DNA from: Rehmannia glutinosa
Lineage: Eukaryota > Streptophyta > Magnoliopsida > Lamiales > Orobanchaceae
Length of the DNA: 64,000 bases
NCBI GenBank assembly: GCA_016081115.2
Contig: JABTTQ020001791.1
Location: forward strand, 186,001-250,000
Reading direction: 5' to 3'
Below the pieces are notes generated by a model. It was given only the letters and a program-made list of their open reading frames with translations. It made no database searches and was not told where the DNA came from. Of the stretch, positions 25,101 through 36,896 are shown one piece after another. The stretch's first letter is position 1, and every line of letters begins with the position of its first letter. A program made the position numbers and the translations under genes.

Positions 25101-26142
25101 TGGTGTGTCGAGCTCACGATCGGAATGGATACGTCGGGGATGGAACCGGGCAGCTCGATCGCTATTCCACTCTTAGGCCCCATCGCCCTAATCCCGCAAT
25201 CGAGGGACGGAGTTTGTCCAAGGAAGCGGGTCGTAGTACTTGAGGTATAATCATGATTATGACGGATCCGAGCCTTGCAAGCTCCACGTGGATTTTGTCT
25301 TTGCCTACGGAGCGATAAGGTGCGGTCTTGGACCATCCGACCGGGAGTTACAAGGAAGAACGAAGGAATCATTGCCCGATCCACACGATTCCGGAGTTAT
25401 CGGACCCGTTTTGGTTGGCGTTACATTTCCGTGACGCAACCGCTTACTGTTTTGCATTGGTTGGCGCTACAAATCCTTACGCAACCATTATTTGCCTTGC
25501 ATTGGGATTGGCGTTACACTTCCGTACGCAATCTACCTGTCTTGAATGAATCACATAGTGCCTGTGTGACCATGAACTATTTTCTGAATCGTATAAGTAT
25601 ATTATTTAAATATTTTATCACGACGCTATGAATCTTGTGTGTGAATCCATGCATCATACTCACGGCGTTTTCATATAATCTGTTTTCTCACATTAACTAT
25701 ATTGTGCCACACTTGCACACGATCACCCCATCCACCGAGATTTCCGTCTCATCCCCACCTATTTTCTAACCTTAGATGAGGATTTCGTTGAAGATGCTGA
25801 ACCGGCTCTGGATTGAGACCTTGTACTCCGCTTGCTGGATTTACTATTTCTTGTTGTTGATTGGACTCTTTTCTTATGTTGTTGTCGGACTTTTGTATTT
25901 CGTTCCATTCCGGTTTGTAATCAAGGGCGTAGGACCCTTTGACTTTAAGTTGCTATATTTTGTTGATTTAGGGTTGTAAAATGAATTATGGATTGAAGAC
26001 CGTAAGTTGTATTCGTATCTTGTTATTTATTTCACGCTATTTAGACTCTGTCTCATTGGGTTCTCGTTGATATTTGTCTGGACTGTTTGGTTATTGTATT
26101 TAAGTTGTGGATCGTTCGTCGCGTCCCGTTTGGGGCGTGACA
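22103..26142. repeat. 4.0 kb solo LTR or large non-coding LTR element
   Basis: The unit starts TGTGAAGCCCCG and ends TTGGGGCGTGACA and is flanked by identical ATAAA (22098-22102 and 26143-26147). These ends are inverted versions of one another (TGT-A-GCCCC) and resemble LTR ends of some plant gypsy elements (TGTCACGCCCC type). I find no repeated LTR inside it, no primer site and no gag/pol, so a solo LTR left by recombination is the simplest reading; a large retrotransposon derivative is the alternative. A pyrimidine-rich leader-like stretch lies at 22880-22950. Three ~55-bp repeats (TTGGCGYTACA...ACGCAA) lie at about 25408-25535. Confidence 0.75.
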
Positions 26143-26147
26143 ATAAA

Positions 26148-28660
26148 AATAGTATATTATTTTTATTTTCTGTTTTAAAATAAAAATAATTAAAATATAA
26201 CAAATATTACCTCATGTAATTCACTACACCTTGAAATATAAAATCTCACTTTATTAATTTCAAACATATAACTCTCTGCCAATTTTTTTATTTTTATTTG
26301 AGGATATTCCTATGATATGTTTCTTTCAAGTTTAGCTTTACATTATCATAAATTGATTGTATTTATTTAATCAAAAGAATATATGAATTAAATAAATTGA
26401 TAATTAAATCCAAATCATGTTAAATCGTATATCCATTATTACCGAAAAACATAGATAAATATTAATGATCAAAAAACAAATAATTATTTTTTTTCAAAAT
26501 TTTAGTAATAATTTATATTTCACTAATCTTAAAACTAAATATTTTTTTATGGGAAAATGCATAAACTTCCTGAAATCCTCAATGGTTGCAAACTCCTATC
26601 TTTCCCTACAAAAAATTGTGTCGTATACTCCACTGCGAATAAAATATTATCCCACAATTTAGTGAGAGTGATAGATGATAAATTTATGATTTTATATTTG
26701 CAACCAAAAGTGAAGTTTAAAAAATGTATTTGTCTGGCTATTTATTTAGAATCAAACTAAATGAATTAATTTTATTTATTTATTTTTTCTCTTCATTCCA
26801 CTATAAATTTATACTGTTTTTTTCTTTTGCTGTAGATGTATTTAGTTATTAAGAAAACTAAAAGAAAAATATTATAAATGTATAATTTTTGCATTATACT
26901 CAACTTTAAACGGCTTAAATTCTCTTATATGAAGTCTTTATATATTCTTATGACATATGATTGGAAAACTTTTGATATGCAGTTTAATATGAAGCAAATA
27001 TTTTTTTAAAAATTCAAAATATTCTAAGAGTTACAATTGAATTAATGTAAATAAGAAGAGTTTAGAATACAAAGAGACACTTATCATATTGTTAAACAAA
27101 TAAAAATAAATCAATAAAAAAAACTACTTAATTGCCCTTAAAAGTAATTTTACCATGAGGATATTTTTGGCAAATCAATTTTTTCAAGAAACTTTGAAAG
27201 CTATTCATACTTTAATAGATAGTATAAATACTCATCTATTCATTAATTATTATACTCATTTTCCCATATATTCTACTATTCATCCATTCGCTTGTTTTTA
27301 ACAACCAATCATATCCAATCATTATTTTACTATTTCTATATCAAATCAACTTCATCATTATTTTTCCTCTCATATCCAATTACTCTCAAAATTCATCTTT
27401 TTCCTTTCAAATTTTTTTACCACTATTCTCTAGCGAAAAGAAAATTTTCAAAATGAAAGTATATCCAATCGCACCCTAACCAGCTAAAGATGAAAACCAG
27501 ATTTTACTGATATAAATAGTTGGGTTAATTAAAATGTAGCAAACAAGTACCCAGTATGGATTAGAACAAAAACTTTTCTAACATGTGAGATAAAAAAAAC
27601 TATCTTTTCTACTACTTTTATAATTCTCTTACCCAAATACCCCTGACATTTGAACACAAAAGTAAAAAGTAGGTGGGGTCCTATTTCTTTATTTTTTCTC
27701 TCTACTCCCTTTTCGGATTTTATAAAAAATTTGATTTTTGGGTAAATTTTTTCGAAAGCCTTCAATAATTTTCATTTTTTTATCCATTTTTCAGATTTTA
27801 AACAAATTTTCATATTTTAAAGAAATGGCAAATGTTTAAAAAAAAAGTGTATTATTTTTTTTTAATTTTCATATTTAATATTTTTTAATTTTTTTAAAAT
27901 AACTTCGATTCTTTTTTTTTTTAGTTTTTAAACAAATTATCGTGTTTTTTTATATATTAATATTTAGATTTTAAAATAATTTTGTGGATTTTTTAATGTT
28001 TTTTAATAAAATCCAAATACTTTTAAATTTTATTGAAACAATTTTCAAAATTAATAGACTTTTTTTTTTTAGATTTTTCAAACAATTGTTTTATGTTGTT
28101 TTTTAATTAGGTTTTGGATAAAGGCAATTTTGGGACCAAAAGTGCAATTTCCACTATATATATGTATCATTATATGTAAATAGGAGTTGGCACGATATGA
28201 CACGATATGGGCACGATATGATATGATATGGGCACGATATGAACACGATATTGACACAATATATATCATGATATGTATATGTATATGTACATTGGGGTTG
28301 ATACGATATGACACGATATGACATGATATATATCATAAGAGTATGTATATTTGGGGTGGAGAGTACGCGATTTTCAAGGAAAAACAATAATTACATCAGT
28401 TTCAAAATTCAAAATCCCCAAATTAAAGGAAGGGCAATTTGGTCAAATTAGGTAAAAAAAGAGTTTTTTTTTAGTAGGTGAGTAGAAACGAATACCCACT
28501 ATCCATAGTGGGTATTTAAAAAATTCCCCCGATAATAACAAAAAAAAAAAACTCATTTACCTACCAAAGTTATAAATACCCTTGACATTTGTTCATATTT
28601 TACAATATGGCTTTTCAAAAGAAGAGTGTTTGTTAGGTAAGTATAAACCTTAAAAGACCG
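26148..28660. other. AT-rich intergenic DNA with short hairpins
   Basis: No gene was recognised. A perfect-armed hairpin AATACCCACTAT/ATAGTGGGTATT lies at 28489-28514, and a short motif array at 28190-28330 is listed separately. Poly-T tracts are frequent at 27840-28080. Confidence 0.55.
28190..28335. repeat. Degenerate CACGATATG repeat array
   Basis: Repeats of GACACGATATG, GGGCACGATATG and GATATGATATG are interrupted by ATATATCATGATATG. Units are 9-12 bp and irregular. The short frames across this block (rich in SYRAH) come from the repeats and are not genes. Confidence 0.8.
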
Positions 28661-28664
28661 TGTT

Positions 28665-28775
28665 CATAGCACTTTGCAAATAAATTTATAAATTTCACGT
28701 GTCTATGGTCGACTGAATTATCTTTGTTTTGGACTTTTTGACATGTTTAAGAATGGAATTTGTTTCTAAGATCCG
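28665..28775 (+). repeat. Diverged copy of the kinase gene's downstream sequence
   Basis: This ~110-bp stretch aligns with about 18204-18306, just beyond the kinase gene: both contain TTTGCAAATAA, GTCGACTGAAT or CCGACTGAATC, and AAGAATGGAATTTGTTTC followed by TAAGATCC. The last ~30 bases are nearly identical. Confidence 0.7.
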
Positions 28776-28896
28776 GGTTAATCGATGCTACCCATTTGGA
28801 TAGCTACCGAAGTGGGTTTTATACCATTGGATTAACACACACCCATGTGGATGTGTGTGTGTATGTGCTGATCTAACGGTATAGAATCACTACAAG

Positions 28897-29400
28897 AAAA
28901 TAGGAAAATTCCAATAGAAAAAAAACGTTGGAATTTGGCCAATTTTCATTGGAATATTTGATTCCAACGGAAATTCCAACACAAAATGCACCGTTGGTAA
29001 AATGGCCGTTGGAATGGCAAAATTCCAACGGAAAAATATTCCAATGGTAATTCCAACGGTATTTATCCGTTGGAATATCTAATCGTTGGAAAAAACTCCA
29101 ACGAATATTCCAATGGTAATTCCAACGGTATTTATCTGTTGGAATATCCAATCGTTGGAAAAAAATTCCAACGAATATTCCAACAATAATTCCAATGGAG
29201 TTATACAATTGGAATTAGTCCAACGAAAATTCCAACGGTATATATCTGTTGGAATATATAATCTTTGGAAAAAAAATTCCAACGATTATTCCGTTGGAAT
29301 TGATTCCAACGATATATTTTCGTTGGAATTTGACAAAAAGTTCCAACCATTTTTATTGGAATTAAAAGCATTTCAACAGTATATTTTTGTTGGAATAATA
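28897..29400. repeat. CACTA left subterminal repeats
   Basis: Many copies of a ~25-30 bp unit of the form TTCCAACGGTATTTATCCG followed by TTGGAATAT, in direct and inverted orientation. In CACTA elements such repeats bind the transposase. The frames rich in N, W and G here are repeat translations. Confidence 0.88.
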
Positions 29401-31012
29401 TTTTTTAAAAACCCTGTAAAATGATTAAACAAAAACCAATTAGGTGTAAATATAATATCATTAAATATAAACATCGAACATCTCCAAATATATGATACAA
29501 TTTGTCCAATATAAAACTAGAATCATGACAAATAAATCAACAATCCTAAAAGTCATAATCGTCATAGTCCTCATAAAAAAAGTCAATACAAACAAATCAA
29601 TAATCCTTATAATCATCATCGTTTCCCAAGTCCATCGAAAGCCGCCTCATATCCAAATTTGCTAGATGTGCCTCTCTTATTCTTCTTCCCTCCATTAGCA
29701 TCATAAAAGAGAGCAGATTCATCAAGTTCAGTTTCATCTTGTGATATATTACTTTCCTTCAATTTTCATAGGTACCCTACACACAAAATACAAAATGTAC
29801 AAAAAAAGGATTAAAAATGTGAACACAGCTCACTACATATTAGCATATTGACTTTTTGTATCAAAATGAATCAGCACAATAACCAATAACTTGACATCTT
29901 TATTGTTTTGAAACCACTTACCCCACCATGTTGCAGCTAAATGTGGACTGCAGAGCAGTTAAATGATGCAGATTATTTTAGACATCTGATCCCTTCTTAA
30001 CCTGAAAAGTTGGAGAAAAGAAAAACCAAACCAAATGGTCCTCTCACAACTTTGAAGGCTAATCAATTTTCCACTAACAACTGATGATCCACTTATGGGC
30101 AATAAGTATACAACCAAGCAAAAAGAAAAACAATGATCAAATCAAAGAACCACCAAACCAACTCTTCAGAAAAACCGCGTTTTGCGGATTGTTGGTCAAC
30201 AAGCTTCATAGTTCTAATGCCAAGATCTCTAGTATTTGTAATTTGTAACTTCTTATGTCACATTTTCGAAAGAGATGAGGGATAACCCTAAACTCTTAAA
30301 GCCAAGTAGAAATTCAAACTAAATTCTTATATCACAATATTCATGCATATTATCAATACAATACACTAATTAATCACACCAACTTGTTGAAAATCGAACT
30401 TTACTAAGATCAGACATAATCTAGAGAAACTTATCTTCTCCAAATTATTGTTTAAAATATTATTTAAGGTCTAGAACGACTAAAGCAATTCTAAATTATC
30501 TTCTCCCATCTCATAAGTTCTCTAACAGATTGACAGCTTGACAGACAAGATAATATTTTGCAAATTGTCAATGTGCCTGAAAATGAGTTTCAACATCAAA
30601 ATTTGAAAAAATTGACTCAAGCCATCAAAACTTGAAAAAATAGATTTAGACACCATCAAGATTGATCAAACGTAACGGCTCATATCAAAGACAGGAAATA
30701 TACCTTTTTCTCCCTTTCCAAAATCTCTCTAATTGGACGATGTGCAGCTGTCACGCACAGAAAGAGAAAATAGAAATATTATGGTTAGCCCAGGTCCATA
30801 AAAGTATAAAAAAACCACAAGCAAGAAATCAATCCATTGACATATAGTTTCAAAGAGATGTAAAAAAATGACGCATTGGGCAAAAACAATAAATAAAATG
30901 CAAAAATGCTACAAGACATACTGAATGCTAATACAAGGGGTAGTCCCAATGAGTACAGTTTATTAAGCCATCCATCGTAAATAAGTGGCAACTTACTATT
31001 ACCTCTCTGTAG

Positions 31013-31206
31013 ACAACATAAGCCTGGCATCTGCATCAGCTTCAGGATTTGTCATCAAATGAATTTGATGGCTTAAAGCCCATCCAACCACCTTTTATGC
31101 ACCTTTAAATGGAGGAAAGGAAAAGCTTACTCTCATTTGTAAGTGTCTGGTCTTTAATGCTCAAAGTTTCAAGTCCATCACACTCTAAGCCATTACGATT
31201 GAGGAC
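31013..31206 (-). pseudogene. Captured fragment of a plant AAA-type ATPase gene
   Basis: Two exon-like pieces lie on the minus strand. 31131-31206, after a CAG acceptor, reads VLNRNGLECDGLETLSIKD followed by QTLTNES and a GTAAGC donor. About 31013-31098 reads VVGWALSHQIHLMTNPEAD and then ARLMLSTER before a GTAATA donor. These resemble the linker just before the AAA module in plant ATAD1/spastin-like ATPases (a KVVGWALSHH-type motif); the identification is from memory of the family. The ATPase module itself (Walker A/B) is absent. The join of the two exons brings in an in-frame TAA just before KVVGW, so the fragment is dead. It lies inside the CACTA element. Confidence 0.6.
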
Positions 31207-31490
31207 CTGCAAGTAAGAATATGAGGCAATGTTTCGAATAAAGTGCTGGTAGTGGTAGCACTAGCAAAATCAAGTCTCTCATAATATTGCAAAAGTAGAA
31301 ATTTAGGAAGAATATACTGGATTGATGAAATAAAAACAAATGCAACAAGAATTTCTATGATATTGTTTATCACAGGTGTCAAAAGAAGAAATTATCTGTA
31401 TAAATGCAGGAATATTGAATGTCAAGTCTGTGGCAGTATGCATTCAGGTCAGACATTAAGTTTAATGGTACAAAAATAAAATTCCCTTAC

Positions 31491-31812
31491 CATTATCTCC
31501 AAAAAAATAAGAGAAAAAGGGAACACAAAGACAATGTCCCCAAGCGCTTGAGCAACTGACCATACTTTTTCAGCAGCAGTAGATGTTGGAACTCCTGCAA
31601 TGCTACCTTTAATTTCTCCATTTTCTGCAAAATCAGTTTGAGAGGTTAAAGTATTAGAGCAAATGGGATGTGGTAAAGTTTATGATCTAGTTACAGTCTT
31701 GTTTCAGTTACTTTTCCAATTTGCATACCTATAACTTTGGCCAATCTGAGTGTTGATTCAATGATCGAATACGTGAAGGACAAGATTGCCGCTATGAATG
31801 AGAACCACTCAG
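31491..31812 (-). pseudogene. Captured fragment of an amino acid permease (AAP family)
   Basis: Two minus-strand exons are separated by an intron with GT/AG ends. Exon one, ~31729-31812, reads WFSFIAAILSFTYSIIE and then STLRLAKVI. Exon two, 31491-31624, reads ENGEIKGSIAGVPTSTAAEK and then VWSVAQALGDIVFVFPFSLIF. This is the NG-IKGS and FQALGD-AFAY core of plant AAP proton/amino acid symporters, which span the plasma membrane about 11 times. Only a central piece is present, with no start or stop context. The retained intron shows that genomic DNA was captured, not a transcript. Confidence 0.75.
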
Positions 31813-32301
31813 TATACCGAAAACAGATGCATGATTACCAGAACTTTTTAAGCTTTTATCATTTCAAACACCAGTTCCACATCATTAAGCAAACCTGCTA
31901 TACACAAACAACTCAAACACTCAATTATTGTCCAGACACTGTCATTTATTTAACAAATGTAAAGAACTCAGAAATAGCATGTATGTGATTGTGTACAATT
32001 GAAATCAGACTCTCATCCACCATATGTTGAATCCGCAGAAAATTTTCCAATGTGACATTCAATCAAAATCAGAAAGTTTAATTGGAAAAAAAAAGAATAA
32101 GAGAAATTGAAGTTAAAACATCACACAAGATCAGATCTAGCTTAAAAAAAACAGAACAGAATACTTTCAGAGCAACCGATAAACTACAAACGCAGGAAAA
32201 AATAAATAAGTAAAGCACCAGAACCGCAGCATCCAACGCCGTTAGGGCTCAGATTTCAATTCCACCCGAACGAAGACCCTATTTCGATCACGTCTTCGAT
32301 T

Positions 32302-32433
32302 TTTCTTCTTTCCGATGAAACTCTAGCCATCAACTGCGTGCACTATCTCCACCGCCTGCTTAAAGACCGCGACCGCCTCAACCTATTTCTCCACCGCCTC
32401 AAATCCATGGGACCCAGGGTTGTGACGGTATGG
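32302..32433 (+). pseudogene. Captured fragment resembling a GRAS-domain gene
   Basis: The + strand frame through 32314 reads DETLAINCVHYLHRLLKDRD and RLNLFLHRLKSMGPRVVT. This resembles the GRAS segment with LAVNC..LHRLL followed by L..IRS..PRVVT, as in scarecrow-like regulators. It ends near 32433 and runs on into unrelated sequence to a TAG. The local base composition is much more GC-rich than its surroundings, fitting capture from a coding exon. The family call is by motif memory; the fragment is short. Confidence 0.5.
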
Positions 32434-32825
32434 AAAGTGAGGCGACTCGTCAATCAATTTTTCTAGGTCACACTAGCGGATTGCGGTGGAGGTGAAGGTA
32501 GAAGTGGAGGTGACGAGCGGTGGAGGTGAATGTAGAAATTTGGATCGCAATTCTTCGGATTGAACTGATTGAAACCGAAAATTTACTGAAACTCTCTCAA
32601 TTCGTGGAGTGGCATCTTAATATTTTGTGAATGAACTCACTTTAAAAAAAGAGGTGATTTACTGGAAAAAATGTTGTGGGTTTTAATCTTGATAAAGAGT
32701 ATACTTAAGCATGGAGTTGTTAAAATTTCCAACAAATTATATAAAAAAGGAAAACAGGCTTGAAAAATTACACTAATTTGTTTATAGTATTTTAATAATA
32801 AAAAATCAAACTTAAAAATTGTAGT

Positions 32826-33042
32826 CTAAATTTCAAAATTCCAACAATTTATTCCAACTATTTTGTTTGTAGTTGTAATTTCTGTTGGAATGTTCAAACA
32901 ATATATTGCAGTGTTAGAATTTACGTTGGAATTTCAAAAATTCCAACAGTATTTCCAACTATTTATTCCAACGATTTTGTTTATCGATGGAATTACTGTT
33001 GGAATTTTTCAACAATTTGTTGTGGTGTTGGAATTTTTGTTG
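32826..33042. repeat. CACTA subterminal repeats, second block
   Basis: TTCCAAC and GTTGGAAT motifs recur in both orientations, as at 28897-29400. The block ends where gypsy sequence begins (CTCCGGTGTTTGTTGCGACG). Confidence 0.75.
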
Positions 33043-33116
33043 GAACTCCGGTGTTTGTTGCGACGTTTCTTGGGTTGCCTCCTACAAAGCGCTAAGTTTT
33101 TCGTCTTCAGCCAAAC

Positions 33117-33329
33117 TCAGATTTCTAGCGTCATTTTCATTGAACAAATGTCGGTTGAAATCTTTGAGCCCTCAGATTCTGTACCATCCATCAATCGAAT
33201 GGCATAGCACTGTTTTCTCGGATTAAGTTCAGTATCGCTTGAGAATTTGCCCTTCAGATGTTGGCCTCCCACTGCAGTTGCGATTTGGGCTACTTGTATC
33301 TCCAAAGATTTCAGTCTCGCATTCAACAA
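33117..33329 (-). pseudogene. Gypsy gag fragment (Athila-like)
   Basis: The minus-strand frame reads LKSLEIQVAQIATAV, then SSDTELNPRKQCYAIRLMDG. It resembles the Athila-type gag segment with LE-QLGQLA and LPS-TE-NP---C-AI-LRSG. It is cut at about 33043. A diverged second copy lies at 36980-37200. Confidence 0.65.
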
Positions 33330-33461
33330 AAACGATGTTAGAAACGAAGAAGAAGAAAAATAAAATAAAAATAAATCAAAAAAGAGAAAAACTTATTTAC
33401 AAAAAAATGCTTCAATTAAGATTGGACTACTTATTACTATATCTAAGTGGAATCTAATCAG

Positions 33462-33479
33462 TCCTCGGCAACGGCGCCA
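33462..33479 (-). other. Gypsy primer binding site
   Basis: On the minus strand TGGCGCCGTTGCCGAGGA follows LTR A by a few bases. It is the common plant gypsy primer-site form. At the equivalent place beside LTR B (about 37319) roughly 30 bp including this site are deleted. Confidence 0.8.
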
Positions 33480-33485
33480 AAAACT

Positions 33486-35195
33486 TGTTCGCCAAAAATA
33501 TTTGGATCATACAACTGCAAGTATACAGTGTAGTTTATAGAATAATGGCAAGCAAGGTCGTATTCCTCAAGGATTGATATTCGAAACACTTAGGCTATAA
33601 TAACATCGTATTCCAATTTTATTGAAGCGACCGAAAATCAAGTTATTTTAACTAAAAATCAAAAATAAAAGAAAAATAAAAATAAATTTGTGAATCCCAC
33701 AAGTATTTTCACCATATATATGAGCAATCTTAGGCACATAATCTCAACTTATTTTATCAATATTAAATGCAATTAAAGTTTTAAAATCCAATTCATGCAA
33801 TTCTATGGGTTCAACTCCTAAAATAATTTATTCTCCCTTCCGGGTGGCACATAAATAGTAGATTAATAATAATTGAGGTCTCTCGATTCGTCACAACTGT
33901 TATTAACTTATTAAATCCCAAAAGATCTTTGAATTGAAATACTCCCCACAAACAGAAGTAGTCTCCCGATATATTACCCTGTTTATGTCTGAATTCGATT
34001 TTTGTCTCGTTAGAACTCACCTCCCTGATTATGGACTAGTAAGTATGACATGCAAATTATTGGCCTAATAAAAAGTAATTAAGAATAAGCAATCGAATTC
34101 ATAAAATAGAAAGCATAAATTAATTAAGAAAACAAATAATCATATTTAACACGAATCCACAGTTTTGATTATGCCCCTAAGATCCGAAAGATATGCCAAA
34201 CATTGATTACAAACTTATTGACAAATTCAAATAAATATTATGACATCGTTTAAGCACAGACAAGAGATCTTAGACATAGAAAGAAAACCCCTTCTTGTCA
34301 GGATGGATTCTCATTCCAAGCCCTCGAAGCTCTTGTGCTCCCGAAGATGCAAAAGCCTTGTGGTGTTCTTCGCGACCTATCCTTTTGCTCTTAGAAGCTC
34401 TCCGATTCCTTCATTCATCTGTTATTTGATGTGTTTTGTCTGTACAAACTTGTATTTGATGATATATGATGATTTAAATTCGTTCAGGCCCTGGTCCCCT
34501 TTATATAGGTGCTTGGAGAGGTCACTTGTAGAGTTTGAACGAGAAAAGAACTTCAAAAAACGCGTTTGGCAGTGTCCGACATGGCCTGGCGTGTGTCACC
34601 ACACGGTTGTGTGGATCTTTGGCCTTTCCCACATGCCCATGTGGGCTCACATGGTTGGGTCGTGCGGGCTTGGTCCCGTCCCCTGTTTTCGTACCTTTTT
34701 CACACGGTTGTGTCATTCCACACGACATTTTCACATAGCCATGTGACACCACACGATTCGGCCGTGTGACAAGTTTTTGTCAAAATTCGGTCCTGGGGTC
34801 TCGTTAAAGTTGTAGCACTTTCTCTTAGCTTTCCATATCCACTTGAATCACCGAAATAGCAATTTTGTAGAGAAAGCTATGACCAAAATACTAAATCCTG
34901 TCAGTGCTGGAAACTGTTAGCGCATTTGGACGTTTTGAAGGAAATTTCCTTTTGTTCCATCGTCCATGCTTCTTTCATTCACATATTTGCTCGTAGCTTA
35001 GCTCTTGACCTATACTCTGGAACGTGATATCGTTTTATATCAAATTTAGCTCCATTTCCTGTAAGAAGTTACAAGAATACGCAGTATCATGCCCAACAAA
35101 GGAAACCAACCAAAACACACTTTGAATATACATGTAAATGTATCAATTATATATCATTTTAAGCTCCTAAATGCACACATATTTTACACGCATCA
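33486..35195 (-). repeat. Athila-like LTR A
   Basis: About 1710 bp, TG...CA (TGTTCGCC to CGCATCA on the + strand). It has a polypurine tract on its outer side (35196 on, TTTGGGGGATTT on the minus strand) and a primer site on its other side, so both sides are internal-type sequence. Palindromic CACACGGCCGTGTG-like motifs occur at 34570-34770. Confidence 0.8.
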
Positions 35196-36896
35196 AAATC
35201 CCCCAAACTTAAAGCATTGCTCGTCCTCGAGCAAATTAAAAATGATATCAAGGGATAAAAAGAACACACAAGAACACTATAAATATTTAATCTCATGACT
35301 CCATACTCAAGTAAATCATGCAATTCATTATCAAGAAGTCATCATTCATAAACTCGGGATAATCAATACTCTCTCGGGTACTTGACATCGCGACTCACAA
35401 GTAATAGTGTATCACTCAACTCTCAAAGTGTATAGATAGTGTTTACGCTCAAATTCAATTCAATGAAAGTAGAACTACCATAAACTTGCAAATCGTCTAA
35501 CATCTCGACAACTTTTGTGTGCACAATCTAAGAGTCAAAAATGACTTTTCATTTGGTTGTAATGTAGGCTCTTTGGTAAGGGTAAGAAAATTTTGGATTA
35601 AGAGACTTGACTTGAGAAAATAGAATTTATGCACACAGACTTGCAATTCACCAACCCAATTTTAGCATAATACTCATTTTTCTCAAGATATGTTTCTTTT
35701 TCAACTCAACCCCACCCTTGTTTCTCCTTTCTCATTCTTAGGTCTTTTTTGCCAATTTTCTTTTGTTTTTCTAGGCTCAAGCTCTTATTTTTTTTTTCTA
35801 CTATGTTCAGAATTTGTTTCTTTCTTTTGCTCGATTTTCTCGATTTTATTTTCTAGAGATTTTTTTCTTTTTTGAGCTTCATGTATTTTTTTCATTTACC
35901 CAGATACTGCTCATCCCTCTTTCTTTTGCCAACTTCCTCTCTTTTGTTATAAATTTTCACCACATCTCCCCCAAACTTATTTATTTTCTATAAGCCCAAG
36001 AATTTTAGGGATAAAAACATGTTCAAATTTTAAAGATCAATGTGGCTCATAATAATAGTTTTGGCTCAAATTTGGCTAACTAGGGAATCATTAGTTCATA
36101 GGTAGACTTTTTAGGCTAAGTAGGTTAAATAAAGATGGCCTTAAATCATGTTCAAAAATTGTACACACACATGGCTTCAATGAAGATACCAGAGCAAGTT
36201 CTAGAGTTCTATCAATCATGAATGACACACTCAAGAAAAATAAGTCTGCATAATATAAAGCAGTTTAAAGTACAAAAGCTCACAGGCTTATTTTTCGCAT
36301 CATGCTCAAATACCCAATTTTCTTAATAAATGCCAAGCAAATAAATAACTTTCCTCCTAACAATTTATTACATTATTCCCACAAATATGTTATCTCATTC
36401 CATAAAATATTCATAGTAAAATCATATAGGAGCTGGGTATAAAAACTGAATTAAAACCACACACAAAAACAATTTAACGTGCTAAAGTGGTAAACGTGCT
36501 AAAATAATAAAATAAACAAAAAATCGAATTTTTTTCCCGAACATTTTATGCAAAGTGCTTCTACATGCAGTCCTAAATGCAATGCAAAATGCAGAAAAGT
36601 ACTAAATTACGCATTCTTGACAATCCTTCCAAACTTAAAATATGCTTCGTCCCGAACATATGAGGAAATTATAAAAAAAAAAGTGGAATGCGGAAAAAGT
36701 ACATACCTGGATTGTTCCGGTGAAGTCGGGAAGCTTGTTCGTCAAATTTGAAATTGGAGAAGCAGATTGCACGATCAGGTCATGTGCGTCCACACACCTG
36801 TGTTCGTCTGTCATTTTTTTCCTTTTATTTTTTAATTTTTTTATTTCTTTTTTCTTTTTTTTTTTCAATTTTTTTTTTTGTTTTTTTTTTTTTTGG
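35196..36896 (-). other. Shortened internal region of the Athila-like unit
   Basis: It contains the polypurine tract and the GCTCGAGGACGAGC-type block (35215-35235) next to LTR A, then AT-rich DNA without pol domains. A T-rich low-complexity run (36815-36893) lies at the gag side and produces a lysine-rich nonsense frame on the minus strand. Confidence 0.6.

Larger units (their letters stand above)
28888..33042. mobile_element. CACTA (En/Spm-type) element with captured gene fragments, right end not found
   Basis: It begins with CACTACAAGAAAA, the standard plant CACTA terminus, preceded by AAT. The next 500 bp (28897-29400) are packed with TTCCAACG and CGTTGGAA in both orientations, the usual subterminal repeats. 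The same motif returns at 32826-33045 as the likely opposite subterminal region, but there the element runs into gypsy DNA and no closing TTTTCTTGTAGTG is present. The interior holds decayed pieces of at least three host genes and no intact transposase. A possible C-terminal transposase scrap (minus strand near 29610-29750, ESALFYDANGGKKNKRG) is only a weak resemblance. Confidence 0.8.

Noticed and set aside
25049..25631. Several ~100-residue ORFs on both strands
   Set aside because: They overlap each other inside the 4.0 kb LTR-like unit in its GC-richer part, and none resembles a known protein.
28078..28387. SYRAH/IHIHI-repeat ORFs on the minus strand
   Set aside because: They come from the CACGATATG repeat array; no start context or domain.
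28873..29424. Two overlapping ~110-residue ORFs on opposite strands
   Set aside because: Both are translations of the CACTA subterminal TTCCAACG repeats.
29610..29750. Minus-strand frame ending ESALFYDANGGKKNKRG as a CACTA transposase C-terminus
   Set aside because: The resemblance to the GG-KK-R-YG type ending is too weak and short to list as its own gene piece.
34240..34746. 168-residue + strand ORF in the Athila-like LTR
   Set aside because: It lies on the strand opposite to the element, inside an LTR, and is not conserved as a frame in the partner LTR.
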